A DNA stretch of 64,000 nt from Hyperoodon ampullatus (lineage: Eukaryota > Chordata > Mammalia > Artiodactyla > Ziphiidae): NCBI GenBank assembly GCA_949752795.1, contig OX457061.1, forward strand, positions 39,030,338 to 39,094,337. The letters are read 5' to 3'. Made by a program: the position numbers and the translations under genes. A model generated the notes under the pieces. It was not told where the DNA came from, ran no database searches, and saw nothing but the letters and a program-made list of their open reading frames with translations. Shown here in pieces: positions 34,701 to 42,700 of the stretch. Positions within the stretch are counted from its first letter, which is position 1; each line of letters starts with the position of its first letter.

Positions 34701-34802
34701 AGCGGTGCCCAGCGGCGTCTGCAGGAGCAGCGGGAGCGCCTGCACGGAGCCCTCGCTCTCATCGAGCTCGCAAACTTGACGGGAGCGCCGCTCCGCCAGT
34801 AG
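9131..34802 (+). CDS. ZNF367: ZNF367, zinc finger protein 367 (complete, five coding exons)
   Basis: Joining 9131-9541, 27300-27450, 30481-30600, 31918-32056 and 34580-34802 gives 1,044 nt, 347 residues plus TAG, close to the roughly 350 residues of mammalian ZNF367. All introns are GT-AG and phases match. The N-terminal 137 residues are Pro-, Gly- and Ala-rich. An AT-hook-like core (R142-G143-R144-P145) precedes finger 1 (C166, C169, H182, H186) and finger 2 (C194, C199, H212, H216). A third, irregular motif (C224, C229, H239, H243) follows. The C terminus has an acidic stretch (308-314) and a Leu-rich helix (about 317-339). ZNF367 is a nuclear DNA-binding transcription factor; direct targets cannot be read from the sequence. 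SLC35D2 follows downstream on the same strand, as in other mammals. No frameshift or premature stop was seen. Confidence 0.96.
9780..12586. other. ZNF367 intron 1, proximal part
   Basis: The transition from CpG island to AT-rich intron is at about 9,760-10,100. A weak MIR-like fragment on the minus strand (about 10,160-10,330, 'ggatcaggcaattgaggctt') is likely. An imperfect palindrome lies at 12276-12323. Otherwise I see no exon or young repeat. Confidence 0.55.
12602..12720 (+). repeat. Short CHR-superfamily SINE with 15-bp target-site duplication
   Basis: The head 'gggaattccctggtggtgg' and B-box-like 'ggtttgatccctgatcagg' identify a cetartiodactyl tRNA-derived SINE with a short A-rich tail. 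The perfect duplication AAGAAGATGCAAGTA at 12587-12601 and 12721-12735 fixes both ends, which implies L1-mediated retrotransposition of moderate age. Confidence 0.93.
12736..14035. other. ZNF367 intron 1, AT-rich stretch
   Basis: No exon or recognisable repeat apart from a poly-T run at about 13,418-13,437. The sequence is AT-rich and may include decayed LINE sequence that I cannot assign. Confidence 0.5.
14036..14330 (+). repeat. Long-form CHR-superfamily SINE (tailed subtype)
   Basis: It starts with the standard head ('gggcttccctggtggcac', A box 'tggcacagtgg', B-box-like 'gggttcgagccc'). It then continues past the usual CHR-1 end into an extra segment ('ttgccacaactagagaaagc', about 14250-14269) and a simple 'aatt' tail. 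The extra 3' module marks a different, older subfamily from the roughly 200-bp CHR-1 copies elsewhere in the window. Confidence 0.85.
14331..15054. other. ZNF367 intron 1, unassigned stretch
   Basis: No exon or clear repeat was recognised. A few short open frames show no domain. Confidence 0.5.
15055..15400 (-). repeat. Long CHR-superfamily SINE with internal repeat units
   Basis: On the minus strand it begins at about 15400 with a degraded 'catccccagtggtcctgtgg' head and the usual 'ggtttgatccctggtcag' box. The rest consists of several degenerate repeats of a 'ctctagttgtggcatgcgggctc' type unit (15,060-15,300). This structure is seen in the longer, tandem-unit cetartiodactyl SINE forms. The copy is old and diverged. 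Confidence 0.75.
15405..15880 (-). repeat. Old L1 3'-end fragment (L1M type)
   Basis: 'gtaaaatttaccatcttaac' and 'gtaagtggaatcatgtagta', then 'ggcagaattgccttattttt' and 'ttgcttccacctcttggctg', are the reverse complement of the 3' end of old L1M elements. It overlaps in content with the next fragment at 16,130, so the two are separate insertions or an internal duplication. Confidence 0.8.
16906..16938. repeat. (GT)n microsatellite
   Basis: About 15 uninterrupted GT units inside the old antisense L1. Confidence 0.95.
19405..19750 (+). repeat. Solo MaLR LTR (MLT1/MST-like) with 5-bp target duplication
   Basis: The element starts TGCTGTGGTGTCCCCC and ends CCCATAAGACA, with the expected TG...CA termini. 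It contains 'ggtcatgggggtggagccct', 'gccatgtgaggacacagca' and the poly(A)-signal region 'gtgagaaataaactttggtt' typical of MaLR LTRs. CTTGA flanks both sides (19400-19404, 19751-19755), a perfect 5-bp duplication. No internal region remains, so this is an old solo LTR formed by recombination. It is an ancient endogenous retrovirus-like relic with no coding capacity. Confidence 0.9.
19960..20170 (+). repeat. CHR-1 SINE, first of a tandem pair
   Basis: A full-length head-to-tail CHR-1 copy: 'ggcttccctcgtggcgcagt', B-box-like 'gggttcgtgccc', 'gctccgcaatgggagagg' and an A-rich tail running into (AAT)n. It is preceded by 'taatttgtgg', and the same sequence occurs again between it and the next SINE. 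Confidence 0.93.
20186..20390 (+). repeat. CHR-1 SINE, second of a tandem pair
   Basis: A second full-length CHR-1 copy in the same orientation begins right after 'aataatttgtgg' and ends in an A-rich/(AAT)n tail. The shared spacer implies either insertion of the second copy into the tail/duplication of the first, or unequal duplication. The copies differ at many positions, which favours independent insertion. Confidence 0.93.
22298..23188 (+). pseudogene. L1 ORF1 pseudogene (RNA-binding protein ORF1p)
   Basis: The ATG at 22298 opens the ORF1p N terminus but a stop follows within about 20 codons. Further stops or frameshifts occur near 22603 and 22826. The C-terminal domain is intact from 22859 to the stop at 23186-23188 (109 residues ending LKELL). 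ORF1p is the coiled-coil, single-stranded nucleic-acid chaperone of L1 RNPs. This copy cannot make it. Confidence 0.88.
23246..26977 (+). pseudogene. L1 ORF2 pseudogene (endonuclease-reverse transcriptase)
   Basis: The ATG at 23246 reads about 20 codons to a TAG. A deletion has removed the endonuclease N-terminal segment, including the QET catalytic glutamate region. A long frame (23298-25241, 647 codons) then keeps the GDFNT motif, but the usual SDH reads SDQ, a second loss at the endonuclease site. The reverse transcriptase runs to the '[10 protein letters not shown]' block, where a frameshift moves FADD (25253-25264) into another frame that stops at 25720. The Cys-rich C-terminal part survives at 26417-26977. 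The element is not functional. Confidence 0.93.
27300..27450 (+). CDS. ZNF367: ZNF367 coding exon 2 (AT-hook-like core, finger 1)
   Basis: The acceptor is 'tgttaacag' before 27300 and the donor GTAAGT at 27451. The exon encodes residues 138-187 plus one base of codon 188. It contains the RRGRPR AT-hook-like core (141-146) and the first C2H2 finger (C-X2-C-X12-H-X3-H, 166-186), whose linker TGERPY is completed by exon 3. The acceptor lies 70 bases beyond the Tigger end at 27230. Confidence 0.96.
27983..28185 (+). repeat. CHR-1 SINE with 15-bp duplication and lost B-box segment
   Basis: A CHR-1 head, body and a long pure A tail are flanked by AAATACCATATAGAG (27968-27982 and 28186-28200), a perfect duplication. 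About 13 bases that normally hold the B-box-like sequence after 'gggacgcggg' are missing, so an internal promoter would be impaired. The perfect flanks and pure A tail suggest a relatively recent insertion. Confidence 0.95.
28285..28380 (-). repeat. MIR-like fragment
   Basis: 'ttacagatgaggaaactgag' followed by 'gcacaaaaacacccaattac' matches the reverse complement of the MIR core. Short and diverged. Confidence 0.6.
28758..28984 (-). repeat. CHR-1 SINE with (AT)n beside its poly-T end
   Basis: On the minus strand it runs from the 'gggcttccctggtggcgc' head (right end, 28984) to 'gtactgc'-like sequence and the poly-A tail, seen here as poly-T from about 28782. An (AT)n tract (28750-28781) adjoins the tail. 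AAAAGATATAT-like sequence flanks both ends (28746-28756 and about 28985-28996), suggesting the duplication seeded the AT expansion. Confidence 0.92.
28997..30480. other. ZNF367 intron 2, distal part
   Basis: No exon seen. A G-rich stretch at 29764-29790 could form a quadruplex. The part from about 29,640 to 30,240 has the purine-rich look of an ancient interspersed repeat but I cannot name it. A polypyrimidine tract precedes the exon 3 acceptor at 30480. Confidence 0.5.
30481..30600 (+). CDS. ZNF367: ZNF367 coding exon 3 (finger 2)
   Basis: The acceptor 'gtctacttag' ends at 30480 and the donor GTATGG begins at 30601. The exon completes G188, encodes residues 189-227 and one base of G228. It holds the second finger (C-X4-C-X12-H-X3-H, 194-216), a TGEKPF linker and the first Cys (C224) of the irregular third motif. 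Confidence 0.96.
31105..31475 (-). repeat. L1 3'-UTR fragment
   Basis: 'tggagtataattgcttcaca', 'cagccatatgtaaacatatg' and 'ttcccactagctaactattt' are the reverse complement of an L1 3' UTR, the same type as the 3' end of the big L1 at 46,190. This is a 5'-truncated insertion of about 370 bp antisense to ZNF367 in intron 3. Confidence 0.9.
31590..31790 (-). repeat. Old L1M fragment
   Basis: 'aataaaattcctgggtcaga' followed by 'gcatttacattgtgatgacc' resembles reverse-complemented ORF2/3' sequence of ancient L1M elements. Diverged; limits approximate. Confidence 0.6.
31918..32056 (+). CDS. ZNF367: ZNF367 coding exon 4
   Basis: The acceptor 'ttttgaag' precedes 31918 and the donor GTAAGG starts at 32057 (with an in-frame TAA in the intron just after). 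The exon completes G228, encodes residues 229-273 and two bases of K274. It carries C229, H239 and H243 of the third, irregular C2H2-like motif and a Lys/Glu-rich helix. ORF continuity requires splicing to exon 5 at 34580. Confidence 0.96.
32600..33330 (-). repeat. L2-type LINE remnants
   Basis: 'ttcttccctaacctgcccac', 'gatcgtaagctccacaaggg' and 'gcattcaaagcccttcatta' match L2 3' sequences in reverse complement. They appear as two or more decayed blocks (about 32,605-32,990 and 33,180-33,320). L2 is an ancient mammalian LINE. Confidence 0.75.
33470..33990 (-). repeat. Old L1M 3'-end fragment
   Basis: 'acagctttattgaggtataa', 'gtagacacctgtgaaaccat' and 'gctgctatgaacatgaatat' are reverse-complement L1M 3' sequence. 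It is antisense to ZNF367 in intron 4, with no clear duplication. Confidence 0.85.
34296..34445 (+). repeat. MIR SINE fragment
   Basis: 'gacccagaactgccacttg' then 'gagcaagtccttcaacttct' correspond to the middle of the MIR consensus. Diverged. Confidence 0.6.
34580..34802 (+). CDS. ZNF367: ZNF367 coding exon 5 (C terminus and stop)
   Basis: The acceptor 'ttcatatag' precedes 34580. The exon completes K274, encodes residues 275-347 and stops at TAG 34800-34802. It is GC-rich compared with its surroundings. It holds an acidic patch (308-314) and a Leu/Arg-rich helix ending in the conserved tail [10 protein letters not shown], a segment I recognise as characteristic of ZNF367. Confidence 0.97.
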
Positions 34803-37135
34803 CCAGAACACTGACTCTTTCCACTGTACAAAAGTACTGCCCAGCGTACTTAAAAAGTAGATCCTTGGGCGTAAGCTAAGCACCTTATTTGCTTATCATA
34901 GGCTGCTATTCTGTAGAAATTTATGAAGAATGTCATTGCCCCAGAATATGGGGTGAGAGAGAATTGCACTTTTTTTATATGGTATTGGATTTCTTGTAAA
35001 GTTTAACATATTTTGTAAATATGGGACGTCTAGTACAGGGTAGAAAACTACATATTGTGGGAAGCTAGATTTTGCAAGTTTAATGCATTCATTGGAAGCA
35101 GTTCTCACAGGAAGCACTTTCTGAATAAGACACTTGTATGAAAAAAAAAAAAGAATGGTACATGTAGCCAAAGAAAGTTTAAATAGATTATTTATAAGAT
35201 CATTTTTAACAATGTATATTAGTATGTTTAACAATACTGTAAACACTGAAACAAGCAAGAAAGTATAAGATGTGTGTAAGATATATATTTTTAAATTGCA
35301 AAATAGTGTGCCTAATAAGACTAGAGAAATGGAAAACTGACTATTTCGGAAGACTTTCTAACTTACCGACTTTGGAAGAAAATAGGTATTTGAAGATCTT
35401 GGTAAGATGAACAGTTCAGAATTTTCAAAATTGGAGTAAAATCAGTCTTATTCTATCTTTCTGAGGCTTTACAACTCACTGTGATATTTAGGTTTGAAAG
35501 CACTCGTCACCCTTAGCTTGTTAACTTGGGACCTTTTGCACATTTCATGTTTCTCATTTGCTGAAATTGAATGATTAATCTTGCAAAGTCTAGGTAACTT
35601 GGTAATTGGTATTTTTTAAAAATATTATGGGCCCTGTAATGAGATTTGGCAGTTGGATTTTTTTAATAAAAGGGACATCTACAGGGTTGTTTTGTAGTGA
35701 ACTGTTTTAGATCCTTTGTTAGCAAACACTAAATTTAAATGTACTGCTTGTTTAGAATTATTAGCAAATGGAAGCCTCCTATTTATATTTTCAGTGCATA
35801 AAGCCACCTTCTTGCTTTACTTCAGAATAACATGCCAAGCTATTTTGTGTTCACTAAATTTAGCTATCAGTTAAACACTGCAGAAAATATTAGCGACTCA
35901 AATAAGTAGGCTTCTGGAATAGTTTTAACTGCAAGTGTGTTAACTTGTGTGGTGGTTTTAAATCATTTTTTCCAAAATAGATGAAGTTTTTAAACACCAC
36001 TTTATGTACTGAAGCATGAATAGAAAAATCAAGAGCTGAGTAGTTCACCTCCTTTATGTAGGCATAAGCCTCCACCATTTTAACTTGTTTTAAGCAGAAA
36101 CTAAATAACATCATAGCATGGTAATTTCATAGATTGCTTAATTGGAGTAAACTTCAGAATAAGAGAGGGAAATATGGGCTCTTCAGCGCCTTTTGTTTAT
36201 TTTTTGTATTGAAGTAGTAGCCTACAGATGTAGTTTAAACATTATCTAAAATGTAGGCTTCTTTATCTCAAAATCCCAACGTGTTGCAGTACACAGATAG
36301 TTTAAAATATGTAGCCATGGGGAAGGGGAGGTACGTAAATGTCTTGAAATGGAGCAAAAGTATGAAAGATGATAGTAACAATTAATGTGTATGATGAGGA
36401 CATACTTTAAAAATGTAATTCCTCTGTACAGTAAATTACAAATCTTGAGGGATTGTGTTTTTTTTTTTTTGTAATAAGAGAATTTATATTTGTAATGGTT
36501 TAAGAATTTTGTTTGTAATCTGGTATATAGAATTTTAACTTGGAGCACTTATGAGCAAGTAAGAGAGACTATAGCATCTGAATTTTCTTGGGTTAGGTTT
36601 CAACATTTTTCTCTAGAATTTTTCCTCTCAATTATCACTTAAGTGAATTTAAAAAGCGTCGTCAGTCTTGGGAAATTTAAAATTTGGTGAATTTACCTAA
36701 AGAAGGAAGTGCAGTAAGAATTTAAAAAATACAAATACTTGCCAGTTCACAGATAATAAAATTTAAGGCCTTCAAAAGTAAGAGTTTTTGTTTGTTTATC
36801 CTGTCAGCTTTTGCCAACTATAATAGTTATATTCACAAACTTTTTATTTGTATAATTGGAAGTTTTAAGAAATTATTACAACTATTTACTATAGAATTAT
36901 TTTAAATGTTCTTTTTTGATATAAGCTGTATACTTGGACAAAATACATTGGCATCTAAAATTTGAGGTGTGTTAACACTGCTTTTTGTTTTAAAAATGTG
37001 GTTTACATTCAGATTTTTGAAGTGTTTTATGCTTCATATGGCTAAGTTGTAGTTTGGCAGAGTTAACAGCATAAGAATAAACATGCTGTAATTTTAAAAG
37101 ATGCTTTGAATAAAAACTTATTTTAATTTACAGTT
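34803..37135 (+). other. ZNF367: ZNF367 3' UTR (predicted)
   Basis: About 2.3 kb of AT-rich sequence follows the stop and is notably free of SINE and L1 insertions, unlike the introns, which fits a transcribed and constrained 3' UTR. Possible poly(A) signals occur at 35665-35670 and, more likely the main ones, at 37076-37081 and 37109-37114. The exact end is inferred. Confidence 0.7.
37076..37114 (+). terminator. ZNF367: Paired AATAAA polyadenylation signals
   Basis: AATAAA occurs at 37076-37081 and 37109-37114, followed by T-rich sequence. They are the last clear signals before non-UTR-like repeats start at about 37,830. An earlier AATAAA at 35665 could give a shorter 3' UTR. Confidence 0.6.
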
Positions 37136-37832
37136 TAAAGTACATGTTCATTCTTAAACCCTTTATAATTTGTTTTTCTTTTTAAAAATATAATAGCCAT
37201 AATATAAAAATCTAAAGATGGAAAGAAATGTCAACTATAGCCATACATTCTCCCATCATTATTTTGGTGCATTTTATATTTCATTCCAGTCTCATTCCAG
37301 GCATCATTTTAGCATAGTTGGAACCATCATGTGGATTCCTTTTTCTTACTTTAAAATTATGGCCTTTTAGAATATAGATATTCATTTAACTTCCTCATCT
37401 GTTTCATTATTACAGTGTTAAAAATACTGGTGTAAAAAAGTATTAAACTATTGCCAGCTCTATCCCAGGCTTTATATTAGGGTAATCAGCAACTGGGATT
37501 TCATTTCACTTGTACCCAGGATGTGTTGAATCTGGGGTCAAACCCATAGAATCCACTCAGGGCCTGATTACTTCTCTGAGTCAAGCAAATTTAATTTTTT
37601 TATTAGTTATTTTTGGTAGATCTTTAGTTGTTTACTTGCAATGGCAAGGTTCAGCCTGTCCAGGCTTTGTGCAAAAGAATTTCACAAGCAACTCTTTAGT
37701 GTGAGTTGTGGTTTAAGCAAAGTAAGGATGAGATTTTGACAGTGACTTAAGTTCCTGGAAGTATGTATATAGAAGCAAATTAAATGCAAATATGATTAAG
37801 GCTGTCTTTAAAAGTGACTTTAAAATAGTCTT
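37136..37832. other. Intergenic spacer between ZNF367 and SLC35D2
   Basis: AT-rich spacer with no exon or recognised repeat. The whole gap between the predicted ZNF367 poly(A) site and the SLC35D2 start region is only about 2 kb. Confidence 0.5.
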
Positions 37833-37833
37833 A

Positions 37834-37940
37834 GACTTCCCTGGTGGTCCAGTGGTTAAGACTCTGAGCTTCCAATGCAGGGGGCTCTGGTTGATCCCTG
37901 GTCTGGGAGCTAAGATCCTGCATGCTGTGCAGCATGTGTG
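37834..37940 (+). repeat. Short CHR-superfamily SINE
   Basis: 'gacttccctggtggtccagt' head and 'ggttgatccctggtctggga' mark a short tRNA-derived SINE. Its 3' end runs into a G-rich tract instead of a normal A tail. Confidence 0.88.
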
Positions 37941-37941
37941 T

Positions 37942-37970
37942 GGGGGGTGGGGTGGGGTGGGGGTGGGGGG
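37942..37970 (+). other. G-quadruplex candidate
   Basis: Runs of 6, 4, 4, 5 and 6 G are separated by single T bases. This fits the strongest class of intramolecular quadruplex motif (one-base loops). It lies where the tail of a SINE would be, between ZNF367 and SLC35D2. Confidence 0.85.
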
Positions 37971-38539
37971 AAGCGTGACTGTTTTGCAGCCAAAACTTAT
38001 TTGGAGACTCACTGGAAACACAGTTGATCTTTTTGAGGAAATTAACCAAAATGACTTCCAAGTTCAGATTTTTGGGTTCAACTTGAATATGAATTTATTT
38101 TCTATTTTAAACAGTCTTATGTGTGTTTGTTCCTTTCCTGTTTTGGGTAATGTAGACTCTTCCTTTCTGGCTCTTTTAGTGCTAGTTATTTGTCAGAAGT
38201 TCTGCTTTAGTTCTTATCAGTACTGAAAATGTTTTTGGTTGTTCAGTGACTCCAAAAGAAAACCATTGCATGGCATCGATATAATTAGGCTCAATTATCT
38301 ATTTAACTTGAAATCTTTAGCTTTTCTAAGAAGTTGAAATTTCAGATTTTTAAAATTAATTATTTAGAATGAAAATATGGGACATTTAATTGAAAAAATG
38401 CTAGAGCAGGTAGACTGGTCAGAGTAGGCAGTTCTGGGAGGCCCTCCTTCAGTTAACATGAACAACAACCCGATGTTTAGATGCACCCATGTAGAAAAGA
38501 AATGGGTAGGGGGAGAACCTGCCTTAAAGCACCCAGAGG

Positions 38540-39066
38540 CAAGAAAAGCCTGGAGACTTTGCACCCACTATACCCCTAGCCATTCCACTCCTACGTATTT
38601 CCCGAAGATGAATGAAAATATACGTTCACACAAAATCTTGTACACGAATGTTCATGGAAGCATTTTTTTGGTAATAGCCCTAAACTGGAAACAACAAGAC
38701 ATGCCCACCACCTACCTAGTGAATGGATAAACAAATTGTGGTACTACTCAACAATGAAAAGACTCGAACATGGGTGAGTCACAAAAATAATAAAAGCGAA
38801 AAGAGCCTTGAAAGAGTACATGCTCATTTATATGAATTTTCTGAAAAGGCAAATCTAACCTAGGGTAATAGAAAACAGAATGAAATGGGGGGGTCGACCA
38901 ATGGGACACAAAGGGCACTTTTTGGGGTGATGTAAATGTTCTATGTTTTGACTTGGGTGGTTACACGGGTGTGTGCATTTGTCAAAACATCGACTGTGGA
39001 CTCGTAAAATCTGCATTTCATTGTATGTAAATTGTCAGTTAAAAATATTGGGAAAAAAAGAAAGCA
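38540..39066 (+). repeat. Old L1 3'-end fragment next to SLC35D2 promoter
   Basis: 'tgttcatggaagcatttttt', 'gaatggataaacaaattgtg' and 'tgggtggttacacgggtgtg' correspond to sense-strand 3' sequence of old L1 elements. It ends in an A-rich stretch (39050-39070), immediately before the GC-rich SLC35D2 upstream region. Confidence 0.8.
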
Positions 39067-39169
39067 AAACAAACCCTAAGTCTTAACGTTTCTCACCAAG
39101 GCAGCAGTTTGGAGTATAAAGTAGGGTCTTTAAACTCTCCCAAACCCGTCTCTGTTCTCCTTTTAGACA

Positions 39170-39760
39170 CTGAGAGTGGTGCTTTTGAGGACGAACTCCA
39201 GCCGAACCCGCTCCTCCCGCGCCGGCAGCGTGGGGCGCCCGGCAGGGCTCTCGGGCTTGCAGGGTTCCCGCCGTGGCCCTTCCTGTTTCGGCCGCGCCCT
39301 CTCCCGCGCCGGCCGGGGGCGGGGACGGAACTGGGGCAGTGCGGGCCGGAGTGCGGCCGAGACCGGCGGCTGCGGGACATGACGGCAGGCCGCCAGGCCG
39401 AGGGCGCGGGTACGGACCACGCCTCCGCGCGTCTGCCCTCCCGGGTGGCCAAGCTACTGTCGGCACTCTTCTACGGGACCTGCTCCTTCCTCCTCGTGCT
39501 GGTTAACAAGGCGCTGCTGACCACCTACCGGTGAGGCGGGCGCCAGAGGTCCGGGCGGGGTCCGCGGGGGCCCCCGGCTGCTCCGCGGCGACCTGCCCCG
39601 GGACCTTCCCGTTCCGGCGCCGCGCTGTCCGGCGGGAGCTGCCCCGACCCCCGAGGTCCCCGGGTGGGGGAGAGCGGCGGGGCTGCCTCTGCCCTCGGTG
39701 CACCTTGGCCGCGCCCTGGTCAACGGGCGGGCGGGAACAGCGAGCGGGGAGCCTCACTGC
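39170..39760. promoter_or_regulatory. CpG island at SLC35D2 promoter and exon 1
   Basis: A compact GC- and CpG-rich block covers the predicted 5' UTR, exon 1 and the first 230 bases of intron 1. A TATAAA at 39115-39120 lies just upstream, but it borders an old L1 tail and may be fortuitous. No CCAAT/E2F cluster like that of ZNF367 is seen. Confidence 0.8.
39379..39530 (+). CDS. SLC35D2: SLC35D2 coding exon 1
   Basis: ATG 39379 gives the family N terminus (MTAG...). The frame is open upstream to about 39109 but with no other ATG. The exon encodes residues 1-50 plus two bases of R51 and ends at donor GTGAGG (39531). Residues 20-50 ([15 protein letters not shown]...) form the start of TM1. Confidence 0.95.
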
Positions 39761-42700
39761 TGACTCCCGTGCCAGTGTGGGCGGCTGTGTGCTCGGCACA
39801 AGGACCACGTTTTCACAGGGTCGGGACCTTCAGAGTGTTCTGAAAACCAAACCACAATCTAGCAAAGTCATTCTACTGTCAGTGAGTGCGGGCACACCTC
39901 ACCGCCACTTACTGCTGTAGGACATTCCTCGCAGCTGTGCTTGTAGAGCTACCTCCCAGTGCTTTCACAAGTACCGGTGAGCTGGAACAAGTGATCTGAG
40001 TGTGTTCTTCAAATGTGACTGTTCTTTATACAAATCAAGATGTTCAACCATCAGAAAAGTCCTGAATGGATAAGTTTATTCGCATTGTTTGACCATTCAT
40101 TCTCAGATTATCAGCATGTTCATGGAAAAATGGGGAAAACAATTAAAAATTCATATTCTATACTTTTTTGGATGAATGTGCAGTAAACCAGCAAATTTGT
40201 AGTTCCTTGAACCTATTTGTAAAGACTAGAAAATCCTGTTTAATTTTGCATTCGTTGTATTGGCATTGAAAGAGTTGTGAATTTAGACCCAGCTCCACCA
40301 TTTAATAGCTGTGCCTCTTGGGCCAGCCTCAGAGTCGCAGTTTTTTCAGATGCAAAAGCTGGATAATTACAACTCTGTGAATTACCTCCCAGATCTCTGT
40401 GCGAGCTGTCAGAAGTGAGGGCTCCTTGTAAACTATACTGTGCTGCAAGAATGAAAAATCAGAATTTTATAAAGAGCCCAAAGAGACCTTAGAGTATCTT
40501 CAGCCCAAAGAGAGCGTCAGAGTATCTTCTTTTTATTTTATACTTGCAAAAGCTGAGACCTACATGAGCTTGGCTGGTTCCACCTCTAACAGATATTTAC
40601 CAAGCACCTACTATGTGCCAAGCCCATCACTGGCACCAGGGAAGCAGCTGTGAAAAATGCAAAGCTCCTGCTGTGGAGATTCCATATCAGCGGTAGAGAC
40701 AGAAAATAAACAGGTGGGCTCATGAATAAGCAAGGTGATTTCAGGTATGCTATGAGAGTGCCTGGGGTGGAATGGTTGGGGCTACAGCATTACACACAGA
40801 AGAAAATGTGCTGAAGTGGGCATGAGCTTCGCCTGCTGGAGGAACAGAGAGAATGTCATTCTGGCTAGAATGAGCAAGTGGGAGAAGGTAGGCGGGGAAG
40901 GCAGAATCAGTTCATTCATTCATTCAATAATATTCACTAAGCCCCTGTTATATGCCAGGCACTGTTCTAGGCATTCGCGATACAGAGTGAACAAAGCAGA
41001 TCAAAATTCCATACATCGTGAAGCATCCATCCATATTCCTGGAGCATACCCGGAGCCTTCTAGTGGATCAGTAAATAAACTGGTAGAATTTATATTAAGT
41101 CAGATGCAGCTGTGTGGTCAGGAGAAAAAAATAAGGAAAGGGAGTTAGGGACTGTGGGCATGGGGAAGAGTTTTCAGTCTCAGCGTGATCAGTGAAGCCT
41201 CATTAAGGAGGTGACAGTTGAGCCAAGGCATGAATAATGTGAGGGAGATGGGGGAAGAACATTCCAGCATGGAAGAGTAAGGAGTTTAGGTGGGAATGGT
41301 ACTAGATAGGGTCCCAGTGTAATGGATTTCTAGATTGTGTAGGGCCTTTGTGGACACTGCGGAAGCTCTGAGGGAGCTTCTGGAAGGTGTCAAGCAAAGG
41401 AGTAACATGATCTAACTCCCTCTAGCTGCTATGTTGAGAGCAGATTTTGGGGGACCAGGGTGGAGGTAGAGAGACCATGATAAATAGTTTTCATTTTAGT
41501 CTAAATGCAATTGGAAGTCCCTTGGAAGGTTTTAGAATGGGTAGTGACATGGCATCATTTGTATGATTAAAAAGATTTCTTTGGCTCTTGGGTGGGTGAA
41601 AAACTGATGGTATTGGAGCCAGGAATCGATTGTAATATTCTAGATAATTTTAAGTGGTGGCTTGGACTGGGGTGGAGGGCAGCAGTGGATATGGAGGGAA
41701 GGGATGGACTTGGGATATTTTCTGGTGTTCTTAGGGCTATTGATATTCTTTACAAGGTCTATTAGTGTGTTGCAGCATGCTTGCTGGTGTCCATGGGGAA
41801 CAGAAACCCTCCCTCAAAGAAATTAGAATGAATAGATACATAAACATGGATCATTTAGTATACAGTGCAAACAAATGAAAGAAAAAGAAAACTTAAACAC
41901 CTACCGTAAAAAACAAGAGAATGCTATTATAGGCTTTTGGGGAGTGTTGACAGTTATGTCAGTTGAAGTTTGAAGATAAGTCTCTGTTTTCTGCTCTTGA
42001 CTAAGTAGTGTGCTCACTGACCACGGCAGTCAGTGCCTCCAAAAACATGTGTCTTCTTGTTGGAAGCAGGACCAATAAACACTGGTTAAGTGCTTGGAAG
42101 ATGAAGGATAGTGTCCGAGCAGAAAGAATTTATATGAGACATCTCATGCTCTAGCCTTTTCGTCTTTAAAATTTTGAGTTCCATGATTGAAGGAGGAAAT
42201 TGAGTTTTTGTCTCAGCAAAGCAAAGCCCCTTATAACCTTATAAGCAAATATTTCACGTTTCCATAATGTAATATTCAGTTGGAGGGCCCTGTTCAAAAA
42301 ACATTGTTTATTCTCTCATCTCAAAATAGTTTAGGAGCACGTTTTTGAGGGGAAGAGGGTTGGGGTGATTTGGTTATAACAATAAACCATAGAAATCTGA
42401 TCCAAACATTAGCTGTTTGAGGACAGAATGTTGTGTTGTAGGATAGAAGGAAGGACCTTTGTGTAGGTAGTCACCTAATTTGCAGGATTACGGGAATGTA
42501 GCTCAGGGGATTTTTTCTCTCTTACAGTTTGAGTAGATTGTGTCTGGTTGGGGTACAAGACTGGTGGGTGGTCTTAGTTATTTGTTAGTTTTAGGTCGTC
42601 GAGATGCTAAATTTACCTGGTTGGACAGAGAGAGCCTTTGAAGGACTTGGACTGTCAGACCCTGTTGGGGTGAGAGGGAGAAGCACGAATCTGTGGCCAC

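Noticed and set aside
39109..39534. Upstream-extended SLC35D2 frame from 39109
   Set aside because: It begins with TTG and holds no ATG before 39379. The family N terminus starts at 39379.
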